A stretch of DNA of 10,150 bases from Caldilineae bacterium (GTDB lineage Bacteria; Chloroflexota; Anaerolineae; J102): assembly GCA_011176555.1 (NCBI GenBank), contig DUEF01000360.1:1-10150 (forward strand). Reading direction: 5' to 3'. The position numbers were made by a program, and so were the translations under genes. Of the stretch, positions 1 through 6,730 are shown in pieces; position 1 is the first letter of the stretch, and each line of letters starts with the position of its first letter. The notes beneath the pieces are model-generated. The model was not told the DNA's origin, ran no database searches, and worked only from the letters and a program-made list of their open reading frames with translations.

Positions 1-891
1 CGTTTCCGGATCCGCAACCGTTTCAGCGTCAGGCTCCAACACTGCCGTCCCGACAGCGCCGGAATCCAATGCCGGTTTTTTTCCGTCCGCACCTATTTTG
101 TCCTTCTTGAATCCCAACCATTGATGTTGGATGACCACGACTTGCGAGTAAATCAGCCAGAGGAACAGCAACGTCAACGCCAGGGTAGACAGGTTGTAGA
201 TGAGCAACAGGCGTGATTGGTAGGCCTGCACATCTTCCTGGAGTGCATTGATTTCGGCCAGCACTTCTTCCACCCCGCTCTGCACCTCGCCCAACCTGGT
301 GTCGATACGAGTGGTCAGGTCTGTGAGGACGCCCGCCAATTCTTCCGTCAGTTCATTTTTGCCCTCGACCACCGAGGCCGCGAGCGTGTCGTTGAGTTGG
401 CGGACATCGGCTCCCAATTGATTTACGTTTTGCAGCACCTCTTCCACTTTGCCGAGATTTGGCGCCTGTTCCTGAACATAGGGGATTGAGTTCGCAAACT
501 CCACAATGCTGCTGATGGCGACCAGGCCATCCCGCACCGGGGCGATGGCGGCATCGATTTTGCCGACCGCGGGCGCCAGCCTTGTTTCCAGGCGATTGTT
601 GAGCGCGACCAGAGCGGGGCTGTTTTCCTGTAAATTGTCGCTGATGCCCTTGATTGTGTCTTCGGCTTGCTGCACTTCCGTGCGACTGTCCTTCACCAGG
701 CCGTTGACTTGATTCACGCCTGTTTCAGCGATCGTCACGCCGGTTTGGACCACCGAAAAGACTTGCAGAGTGACATCGGTGATGACGCGGTTGGCATACC
801 AGGCCCCGCCGATGCCGGCGACGCTGAGCAGGATGACGAAGATGGCGATGAGGACGAGGAGTGCACGTCCAATGGTTTTGAGAATTAGCAC
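1..891 (-). CDS. Unrecognised membrane protein with coiled-coil extracytoplasmic domain (partial, open at left edge)
   Basis: I do not recognise this family. The frame is open for 297 codons from a GTG at 889-891 to the window edge with no stop, so the C-terminus is missing. The GTG is chosen because an AAGGAG Shine-Dalgarno lies 8 nt upstream and no in-frame ATG lies near it. Residues 8-31 form a hydrophobic membrane helix after a short basic N-terminus. Residues about 32-227 are polar, rich in Gln, Glu, Asn, Val and Leu, and look like long amphipathic helices or coiled coil (for example 150-222). Residues about 228-252 form a second membrane helix, followed by a basic and then acidic, low-complexity tail. 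The likely layout is both ends in the cytoplasm and a helical stalk outside, like the sensor part of a chemoreceptor, but no HAMP or signalling domain is seen. It follows the ion-channel gene after 115 nt. Function unknown. Confidence 0.8.
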   Translation of the reverse strand, partial: MLILKTIGRALLVLIAIFVILLSVAGIGGAWYANRVITDVTLQVFSVVQTGVTIAETGVNQVNGLVKDSRTEVQQAEDTIKGISDNLQENSPALVALNNRLETRLAPAVGKIDAAIAPVRDGLVAISSIVEFANSIPYVQEQAPNLGKVEEVLQNVNQLGADVRQLNDTLAASVVEGKNELTEELAGVLTDLTTRIDTRLGEVQSGVEEVLAEINALQEDVQAYQSRLLLIYNLSTLALTLLFLWLIYSQVVVIQHQWLGFKKDKIGADGKKPALDSGAVGTAVLEPDAETVADPET

Positions 892-899
892 GGGATTTA

Positions 900-905
900 C
901 TCCTT
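900..905 (-). promoter_or_regulatory. Ribosome binding site deciding the GTG start at 891
   Basis: On the minus strand AAGGAG stands 8 nt before the GTG at 889-891. This spacing and strength support the non-ATG start of the membrane coiled-coil gene. Confidence 0.75.
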
Positions 906-1006
906 GAAGTGTGCGCGCTGTACGTTCGGTTCGGTAAATTCGGATAATGAACTAAGTTTTTGGGCTGTGGCCACGCCGCATACGAATTACGGTGAGGCGA
1001 CAGGCG

Positions 1007-1405
1007 TTATTGGGAATCGGAGGATGGTTCTGGCTGAGATTCCAGGCTTCTGCTGGGCAGACGTACGCGCCGAATCTCGTCAAACAGAATGAGCAAGATG
1101 GCTACGCCATTCAGTCCGTAGAAGATGGTCAAAAATTTTGAAAGCGGTGTGGTGGGGGAAAAATCTCCGTAGCCAATTGTCGTCAGGGTGACGACCACGA
1201 AATACAGGGAATCCAGGTAGTTCCATCCTTCTAACCAATGATAGAGGAGCGTCCCCAGAGCGATGATGACGCCCACATAAACAAAAACCGGACGGGCTTT
1301 CTTATCCATCAAAAGATCTAGAAACAGGAAGTTACTGATCATTCTCGTGACGGGTCTTTTGCGCTGCCTTTTTGGTTTTTCCATTGTGTCTCTGTTGTTA
1401 GTCAT
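1007..1405 (-). CDS. Two-helix potassium-type ion channel (Ion_trans_2 family)
   Basis: A 132-residue pore protein. A basic N-terminus (residues 9-21, many Lys and Arg) is followed by a first membrane helix (about 39-56), a pore helix (about 63-75), the selectivity filter TIGYGD (76-81) and a second membrane helix (about 88-109). The TxGYGD filter is the K+ channel signature, so a tetrameric, K+-selective channel in the inner membrane is expected. It has no voltage sensor and no RCK or other regulatory domain; the tail after 110 is short, polar and rich in Ser and Pro. The ATG at 1405 overlaps the end of the upstream YqhA-family gene by 8 nt, which suggests translational coupling. A second ATG at 1384 is possible, but neither has a strong Shine-Dalgarno. 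The family is clear; ion selectivity and gating are inferred. Confidence 0.9.
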   Translation of the reverse strand: MTNNRDTMEKPKRQRKRPVTRMISNFLFLDLLMDKKARPVFVYVGVIIALGTLLYHWLEGWNYLDSLYFVVVTLTTIGYGDFSPTTPLSKFLTIFYGLNGVAILLILFDEIRRVRLPSRSLESQPEPSSDSQ

Positions 1406-1940
1406 TTTGGTCCAAGGATTTCTTTTCTTCGTATTTCTCTTCTTCGAACTCGCTTTTCTTCACCAGGTTTGTCGACCATGTCCTTAGCCCGACAAACAAT
1501 GCCAGGGCGGCAATCGGCAGGGCGATGCCTATACCATACTCCTGCATGAGACCTGGATCACCCGTGAAAGCAATTCCCATGAAGTTGACCGCCAGCACTA
1601 CCACCGTAACGCCGATGAGATTGGTCTCCAATTCTTCAGTGCTGTCGATGCGCAGCCAGCCCGGGAATTTGATCTCCTGAATGAAAAGTTGATAAAAGCC
1701 CACTGCGGTGATGTACAGCACAGTGCCGATCAGAAATGTATGCACAAATTCGATGATCTCAACTTCGATGGGGATATCTGAATGATGCGCTTCAGCCAGG
1801 CCAACTAAGGCAAGAAGCGCTTCAACGACCAATTTGATCAAGTTGAACCCACCAACAACGAAGAAGGCAGCGGCAGCCAGGGCGAGACCAATGATAGGAA
1901 CAATGATTAGATAACGAGTGCTGGTTAGTATACGAGACAT
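1398..1940 (-). CDS. UPF0114 / YqhA-family membrane protein
   Basis: A 180-residue integral membrane protein of the UPF0114 (E. coli YqhA) family, whose biochemical role is not established. The N-terminal hydrophobic segment (about 8-30, beginning with an Arg-Tyr-Leu motif) and the stretch PGWLRIDSTEELETNLIG (93-110) leading into a membrane helix fit the family. Further helices lie at about 32-49, 63-88, 108-125 and 135-152. The tail after 155 is highly charged (many Glu and Lys) and cytoplasmic. I chose the ATG at 1940. The frame stays open upstream to a TTG at 1970, but that would add ten polar residues not expected in this family and has no ribosome binding site. The stop overlaps the start of the ion-channel gene by 8 nt, so the two are probably made together. 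The family call is from pattern memory and is fairly sure. Confidence 0.8.
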   Translation of the reverse strand: MSRILTSTRYLIIVPIIGLALAAAAFFVVGGFNLIKLVVEALLALVGLAEAHHSDIPIEVEIIEFVHTFLIGTVLYITAVGFYQLFIQEIKFPGWLRIDSTEELETNLIGVTVVVLAVNFMGIAFTGDPGLMQEYGIGIALPIAALALFVGLRTWSTNLVKKSEFEEEKYEEKKSLDQND

Positions 1941-1994
1941 GGTGTCCGGTTTCTTTCTGAGAGAGTTCAATTCAATTTCATGAAAGAACGGATA

Positions 1995-2030
1995 GGGAAA
2001 ACACGGATCAAACCAAAAATCCGTGTTCCC
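1995..2030 (-). terminator. Hairpin after the ABC exporter genes, possible terminator
   Basis: The arms AACACGGAT (2000-2008) and ATCCGTGTT (2019-2027) pair over 9 bp around a 10-nt loop, and GGG (1995-1997) can pair with CCC (2028-2030) across a two-base bulge. Read on the minus strand it starts about 37 nt after the stop of the second ABC gene. The 3' arm includes TTTT but then CCC, so it is not a textbook U-tract terminator. It may end or weaken transcription before the YqhA-family gene. Confidence 0.45.
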
Positions 2031-2066
2031 ATCTCCGTGCTTACAAATACGGCCTGTCGTCGGTTA

Positions 2067-3941
2067 TTACGTACTCACGAAGTCCACACTTGCTGCTTCT
2101 GAGCCACCCGGGGCCTTGCCCTTGAACTGGCTCATGTAAAGGGCGTAGTAGAAGCCCTTCTTGGCCATCAGCTCGTCGTGCGGCCCCATCTCCACGATCA
2201 CGCCGCCGTTCATGACCATGATCCACGAGGAGCCGCGGATGGTGGCCAGACGGTGGGCGATGGAGAAGCTGGTCTTGCCCTCCATCAGCTTGCCCAGCGC
2301 CTCCTGAATGAGCTTTTCGGTGCGGGTGTCCACGTTGCTGGTGGCCTCGTCCAGGATGAGGAGCTTGGGATCGGCCACCATGGCCCGGGCGATGGTGATC
2401 ATCTGCCGCTGGCCCTGGCTGAGGCTGGCGCCCCGCTCGGTGAGCACCGTATCGTAGCCCTGGGGCAGGCGCATGATGAAGTCGTGGGCGTTGGCCTTCT
2501 TGGCCGCGGCGATGCACTCCTCAGCGGTCGCGCCTTTGCGGGCGTACTTCAGGTTGTTCATCACCGTGTCGGAGAAGAGGAAGGCCTCCTGCAGCACCAC
2601 GCCGATCTGTGTGCGCAGGCTGTCGCGGGTCAGCTTCTTCAAGTCCTGACCGTCGATCAGGATGGTGCCGCTGTCGATGTCGTAGTAGCGGGTGAGGATG
2701 TTGATGAGCGTGCTCTTGCCCGCGCCCGTGGGCCCGCAGATGCCCACACTCTCGCCCGGCTGGACCTCGAAGGTGTTGTGGCGCAGGATCTTGCGGCCGG
2801 GGATGTAGCTGAAGTCCACATCCTTGAGGACGATGTGCCCACCCTTGAATTCATAGTCGGTGGCGTCGGGATCGTCCACGATCTCCGGCTCCGCGTCGAT
2901 GATGCTGAAGACCCGGCGACCGCCGGCGATGCCGTTGAACGCGGTCCCCATCAGGTTGGAGATGGTGGAGACCGGCTTGGCCAGCAGGCCCACGTAGCCG
3001 CTGAAGGCGATGACCGTGCCCAGGGCGATATTGTCGCTCATCACCATGAGCCCGCCCACCACCAGCACGGTGACGATGCCCATGTAGGTGAAGGATTGCG
3101 TGAGGGGGTATTGCAGCAGCGAGGTGAAGAAGGCCTTGCTGCCCACATCGAAGACGGTGGCGGCCATGTGGGTGTGCTTCTCGTCGGCCCAATCCTGTCG
3201 CCGGTTGCTGATGATGACCTTCATCCCCGACAGGGATTCCTCCTGAAAGCCGCTGAGATCGCTCAGGTCCTGCTGCAACTTGGCGAAGGCGGGCCCGGCG
3301 ATGCGGTTGGAGATGTACATGACGATGAGCATGGCGGGCACGATCAGGCTGGCCACGATCATCAGGCGCCAGTCGATGAACAGCATCACCGCGAAGGCCA
3401 GCACGATCTGCACCAGCGCCCGGATGATCTGAATGACCACGCTCTCGTAGAACAGAGCGATGACCTCGGAATCGTTGGTGAGACGGCTCATCAGTTCGCC
3501 CCGGCCATGCCGGTCGAAGAAGGAGAGGGACAAAAGCTGCATGTGCGAGAAGAGGTGCTTCTGCAGCTTGTAGGAGGCCCGGGTGGCGAGATCGGCAAAC
3601 AGACGGTCGGCCCCCAGGCTCAGCAGCAGGTAGAGGGCGCCCGCGGCCAGCGCCAGGAACACCCATTTCTGTAGCTCGCTCTCCGCGCCGTTGACGGTGA
3701 TGACGTCGATGGCTTTGCCGGTGAAACCGGGCAGGATGGAGAGCCCGAACAGCGCCAACACCCGCAGAATCATGGCCACGGTGAACTTGCCTTTGGCCTC
3801 GTCGGCTGTCATGTAGGTCAGTAGCCGCTTCAGCACCTGCGTGGTGTCATCGGGCTTGTGAATAACCTGCGCGTGCTCTTCCGTCACTTTGTCTTCCTGT
3901 TTTTTCCATTGCTTTGTAGTGGTTGCGGTCGCTGCAGTCAT
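2067..3941 (-). CDS. ABC exporter, TM288-like subunit of a heterodimer (membrane domain fused to ATPase)
   Basis: A 624-residue type IV ABC half-transporter. A charged extension of about 30 residues precedes the six-helix membrane domain (about 50-340). The ATPase domain follows: Walker A GPTGAGKS (403-410), Q-loop Gln451, signature LSQGQ (507-511), Walker B LLILDE with catalytic Glu532, and H-loop His563. The signature has Gln in place of the usual second Gly (LSGGQ), while Walker B and His are intact. This is the pattern of TM288 of Thermotoga maritima: its own Walker motifs should form the working ATP site with the partner's normal signature. Its ATG overlaps the stop of the partner gene (ATGA, 3938-3941) and has a GGAGGTGA ribosome binding site 4 nt upstream. 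Substrate unknown; multidrug or lipid export is typical of the family. Confidence 0.95.
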   Translation of the reverse strand: MTAATATTTKQWKKQEDKVTEEHAQVIHKPDDTTQVLKRLLTYMTADEAKGKFTVAMILRVLALFGLSILPGFTGKAIDVITVNGAESELQKWVFLALAAGALYLLLSLGADRLFADLATRASYKLQKHLFSHMQLLSLSFFDRHGRGELMSRLTNDSEVIALFYESVVIQIIRALVQIVLAFAVMLFIDWRLMIVASLIVPAMLIVMYISNRIAGPAFAKLQQDLSDLSGFQEESLSGMKVIISNRRQDWADEKHTHMAATVFDVGSKAFFTSLLQYPLTQSFTYMGIVTVLVVGGLMVMSDNIALGTVIAFSGYVGLLAKPVSTISNLMGTAFNGIAGGRRVFSIIDAEPEIVDDPDATDYEFKGGHIVLKDVDFSYIPGRKILRHNTFEVQPGESVGICGPTGAGKSTLINILTRYYDIDSGTILIDGQDLKKLTRDSLRTQIGVVLQEAFLFSDTVMNNLKYARKGATAEECIAAAKKANAHDFIMRLPQGYDTVLTERGASLSQGQRQMITIARAMVADPKLLILDEATSNVDTRTEKLIQEALGKLMEGKTSFSIAHRLATIRGSSWIMVMNGGVIVEMGPHDELMAKKGFYYALYMSQFKGKAPGGSEAASVDFVST

Positions 3942-5722
3942 GCTGTCACCTCCAGGTCGATGCCGGCGGTCACGCCCTTGCCGAGCTGGGATTCATAGAT
4001 CTGCTGATAAAGCGGGCTGCTCTGCATGAGCTCCTCGTGCGCGCCCTCGGCCACGATCTCCCCTTGGTCCAGCAGGTAGATTCGATCCAGATCGATAACG
4101 GCGCTGATGCGCTGGGCCACATAGATCATCGTGGCGTTGTCGGTGTATTTGGGGATGGCCTCCTGCACCCGACCTTCGGTCGAGGCGTCCAGGGCGCTGG
4201 TGCTGTCATCCAGAATGAGGATCTTGGGCTGGTTGGTCAGGGTGCGGGCGATGGCCAGGCGCTGGCGCTGTCCGCCCGAGAAGTTGTAGCCCCGCTGCGA
4301 CACTGGCGCCTCCCATTGTTGGGGGATGTTCATCACGAAATCGTAGGAGTCAGCCGCTTTGGCCGCGTCAAACATCACATCGTCCTCGGCTTCGGGATTG
4401 CCGAACTTGAGGTTGAAGCGGATGTCGCCCTGGAAGAGCAGGGCCTCCTGCAGGGCCAGTCCCACGATCTCCCGCAGGTTGTCCTGAGGGACGTCACGTA
4501 CATCCACGCCGTCGATGGTGATGCGTCCCTCGGTCACGTCGTAGAAGCGGGGGATGAGATTGATCAGGGCGGTCTTGCCCGAGCCGGTCGGGCCCAGGAA
4601 GCCCACCTGCTGTCCCGGCTCGATGGTCAGGTTGATGTTCTTCAGCACGGGCGGGCCCTGCTCGCCGTTGGCCTTGCGAAAGGCGAAGGACACGTTCTCG
4701 AAGACGATGCGGCCCTTCACTTGCTCCGGATCGAGGGGCTTGGCCTCCTCCCGATCCTTGACCAGGGCCTCGTCGTCGTAGACCTGGAACACCCGCTCGG
4801 CGGAGGTGTCGCCGCGCATGAGGAAGGGCAGCACCACAGCCATGATGGCCAGGGGGGCGACGGTGAGGGCCAGGTATTGGGTGAAGGCGATGAGATCACC
4901 CACGTTCATGCCCGTTCCCGCCAGCACCTGCTCGCCGCCAATCCAGATGGCTGTGGCGATGGAGATCTGGGTGATGCCGGTCATGGCCGGGGTGAGAAAC
5001 GCCACCCGGAACGCTGCCTTGTACGCGGGTTGGCGCAGGGCGTTGGCTCGCTTGTCGAAGCGTTCCACCTCGTAGTCCTCCCGCACGAACGCTTTCACCA
5101 CCCGGATGCCGGCCAGATACTCCTGCATGGTCTGGTTGAGGGCATCCAGGCGCTGTTGCCGGTCCTCATAGGCCTTGAATATCTGCGACACCAGGAGCCC
5201 CTGCAGCCCCAGCACCACCACTGTCATCACCACCAGGATCCATACCAGGCTGGGCGTCCTCATCAGGGTGAGCGCGAAGGCGATGATGAGCATGAAGGGT
5301 GCGTACAGCCCCAATATGGTGGTGTAGAGCACCGCGTTCTGGATGTTGATGATATCCGCGTTCAGGCGCACCATCAGCGCGCTGGTGGGGAAGCGGTCGA
5401 AGTTGGGGAAGGAGAAGGATTGGAGTTTGTGGTAAAGCAGGGTGCGCACCAGGTAGCCCGCGCCCTGCGAGAAAAAGACCGCGATGTAGGCGGCCCCGGC
5501 CAGGCAGAGGCCCGAGACGATGGCCAGCAGGAACATCACCAGGCCCGTGTCCAACAGAACCTCGATATTCGCGGCCTCGATGCCGTCGTTGATGAGGCGG
5601 GCGTTGAGGGTGGCGAAGGCGATGGTGGATGTCGCCGCAATCAGCACCAGCACCTGAGAGATCACCAACCGGGCCCGATACAGCTTATAAACGCCGAAGA
5701 CGCGTCGCATAGATTTGATCAT
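3938..5722 (-). CDS. ABC exporter, TM287-like subunit with degenerate ATP site
   Basis: A 594-residue ABC half-transporter with a six-helix membrane domain (about 18-310) and a C-terminal ATPase domain. Visible motifs are Walker A GPTGSGKT (377-384), Q-loop Gln425, signature FSGGQ (481-485) and Walker B ILILDD (501-506). Asp506 replaces the catalytic Glu, and Gln537 stands in the H-loop where His is expected. These two changes mark the non-hydrolysing site of heterodimeric exporters such as TM287/TM288 and BmrCD. Its normal signature completes the active site of the partner encoded immediately downstream. The start overlaps the stop of the polyphosphate kinase gene by 4 nt (ATGA, 5719-5722). 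A strong AAAGGAGG ribosome binding site (5732-5739) lies 9 nt upstream inside that gene. Substrate cannot be read from the sequence. Confidence 0.95.
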   Translation of the reverse strand: MIKSMRRVFGVYKLYRARLVISQVLVLIAATSTIAFATLNARLINDGIEAANIEVLLDTGLVMFLLAIVSGLCLAGAAYIAVFFSQGAGYLVRTLLYHKLQSFSFPNFDRFPTSALMVRLNADIINIQNAVLYTTILGLYAPFMLIIAFALTLMRTPSLVWILVVMTVVVLGLQGLLVSQIFKAYEDRQQRLDALNQTMQEYLAGIRVVKAFVREDYEVERFDKRANALRQPAYKAAFRVAFLTPAMTGITQISIATAIWIGGEQVLAGTGMNVGDLIAFTQYLALTVAPLAIMAVVLPFLMRGDTSAERVFQVYDDEALVKDREEAKPLDPEQVKGRIVFENVSFAFRKANGEQGPPVLKNINLTIEPGQQVGFLGPTGSGKTALINLIPRFYDVTEGRITIDGVDVRDVPQDNLREIVGLALQEALLFQGDIRFNLKFGNPEAEDDVMFDAAKAADSYDFVMNIPQQWEAPVSQRGYNFSGGQRQRLAIARTLTNQPKILILDDSTSALDASTEGRVQEAIPKYTDNATMIYVAQRISAVIDLDRIYLLDQGEIVAEGAHEELMQSSPLYQQIYESQLGKGVTAGIDLEVTA

Positions 5723-6570
5723 TGTCTGATGCCTCCTTTGGCGGATCGGGGATAGACGGCTGGCACCCAGTCGTATGCCGATAGATCAGGCGCTTTGTAG
5801 TCGCCAGTGTCCTGGCGGGGTGGCAGTTCCAGCGGCTCGGGTGTCAGGTCTTCATAGGGGATCATGCTGAGCAGGTGCGTGATGACGTTGAGGCGGGCAT
5901 GCCGCTTGATGTTGGCATCGACAAGATACCAGGGGGCATGCACGGTGCTGGTCTGCATCAGCATGGCATCACGCGCTAGGGAGTAATCCACCCAGCGAGA
6001 ACGGGCTGCCAGGTCCATCGGGCTGAGCTTCCAGCGCTTACGGGGATCATGCAGGCGTTGCTCAAAGCGTGCGTCTTGGGTGTCTTCATTGATATCCAAC
6101 CAGTACTTGATGAGGATGGTGCCGGACCGAACCAGTGCCAGCTCGAAGCCGTTGACTGTGGCGAAGAACTCGGCCAACTGATCGTCGGTGCAGAAGCCCA
6201 TCACCCGTTCCACCCCGGCCCGGTTATACCAACTGCGGTCGAATAGAACCATTTCGCCTGCTGAGGGCAGGTGGGGCACATAGCGTTGGAAGTACCACTG
6301 GGACTTCTCCCGTTCTGTCGGGGCAGGCAGGGCTACGACGCGGACGACGCGGGGACTGAGACGGTAGGTGATGCGCTTGATCACGCCGCCCTTGCCGGCT
6401 GTGTCGCGTCCCTCGAAGAGCACGGCGACCTTCAGGCCCTTGGCCTTGATCCAACCTTGGAGCTTGACCAACTCCACCTCCAGCCTGGCCAGTTCGCGCT
6501 CGTACGCCTTGCGCTTCATCTTCTTGGGCTTGCCGCCCTCTTGATGTTCGTGATGTTCCTTTTTTGACAT
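5719..6570 (-). CDS. ppk2: Polyphosphate kinase 2 (PPK2, class I-like)
   Basis: A 283-residue cytoplasmic polyphosphate:nucleotide phosphotransferase. PPK2 enzymes move phosphate from inorganic polyphosphate to nucleoside diphosphates (class I mainly ADP or GDP), or in reverse make polyphosphate. Visible are Walker A GRDTAGKGG (54-62), Walker B with FDRSWYNRAGVE (110-121) and the lid region KRWKLSPMD (178-186), all hallmarks of a single PPK2 domain of normal length. The N-terminus (1-23) is His- and Lys-rich and polar. I chose the ATG at 6570: AAGGAG lies 6 nt upstream, whereas the ATG at 6588 has none and would place that site inside the gene. The stop overlaps the first ABC gene, so this gene heads a coupled three-gene unit. 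It is 160 nt from the antiporter gene, and no clear promoter could be picked there. Class I rather than III is inferred from resemblance. Confidence 0.93.
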   Translation of the reverse strand: MSKKEHHEHQEGGKPKKMKRKAYERELARLEVELVKLQGWIKAKGLKVAVLFEGRDTAGKGGVIKRITYRLSPRVVRVVALPAPTEREKSQWYFQRYVPHLPSAGEMVLFDRSWYNRAGVERVMGFCTDDQLAEFFATVNGFELALVRSGTILIKYWLDINEDTQDARFEQRLHDPRKRWKLSPMDLAARSRWVDYSLARDAMLMQTSTVHAPWYLVDANIKRHARLNVITHLLSMIPYEDLTPEPLELPPRQDTGDYKAPDLSAYDWVPAVYPRSAKGGIRQ

Positions 6571-6576
6571 TTCGAT

Positions 6577-6582
6577 CTCCTT
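6577..6582 (-). promoter_or_regulatory. Ribosome binding site deciding the ppk2 start
   Basis: AAGGAG on the minus strand lies 6 nt before the ATG at 6570. It would fall inside the coding region if the upstream in-frame ATG at 6588 were used, so it favours the shorter protein. Confidence 0.75.
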
Positions 6583-6730
6583 GATCATCGGTTTTGAAAT
6601 GATTTAGGCTCTTCTGGATATCGTGGGGTTGTCTTGGGACTCGTGTTACGTGTTCCGGTGGGATGCCGCCACGCAATACGCACCACGGAAGAGCCGTGAT
6701 TTACCTTGCGGAAGCCCCTCAGTGCGAGCG

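Noticed and set aside
892..1006. Possible promoter (CATTAT-like box) before the left membrane gene
   Set aside because: No matching -35 element at a sensible distance; I cannot support a promoter call.
1941..1970. Upstream TTG start for the YqhA-family gene
   Set aside because: No ribosome binding site, and it adds residues not expected before the family's N-terminal helix.
2178..5755. Long open frames on the plus strand opposite both ABC genes
   Set aside because: They are antisense shadows of GC-rich coding sequence, with His-, Asp- and Gly-rich low-complexity translations and no recognisable domain, while the minus strand encodes clear ABC exporters.
6684..6698. Small hairpin CACGG-AAGAG-CCGTG between the antiporter gene and ppk2
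   Set aside because: Only 5 bp with no T-run after it; likely chance in GC-rich sequence, too weak to call a terminator.
6571..6730. Promoter for the ppk2-ABC unit in the 160-nt gap
   Set aside because: The gap is long enough for one, but TAAATC and AAGACA-like boxes are about 23 nt apart rather than near 17, so no call is made.
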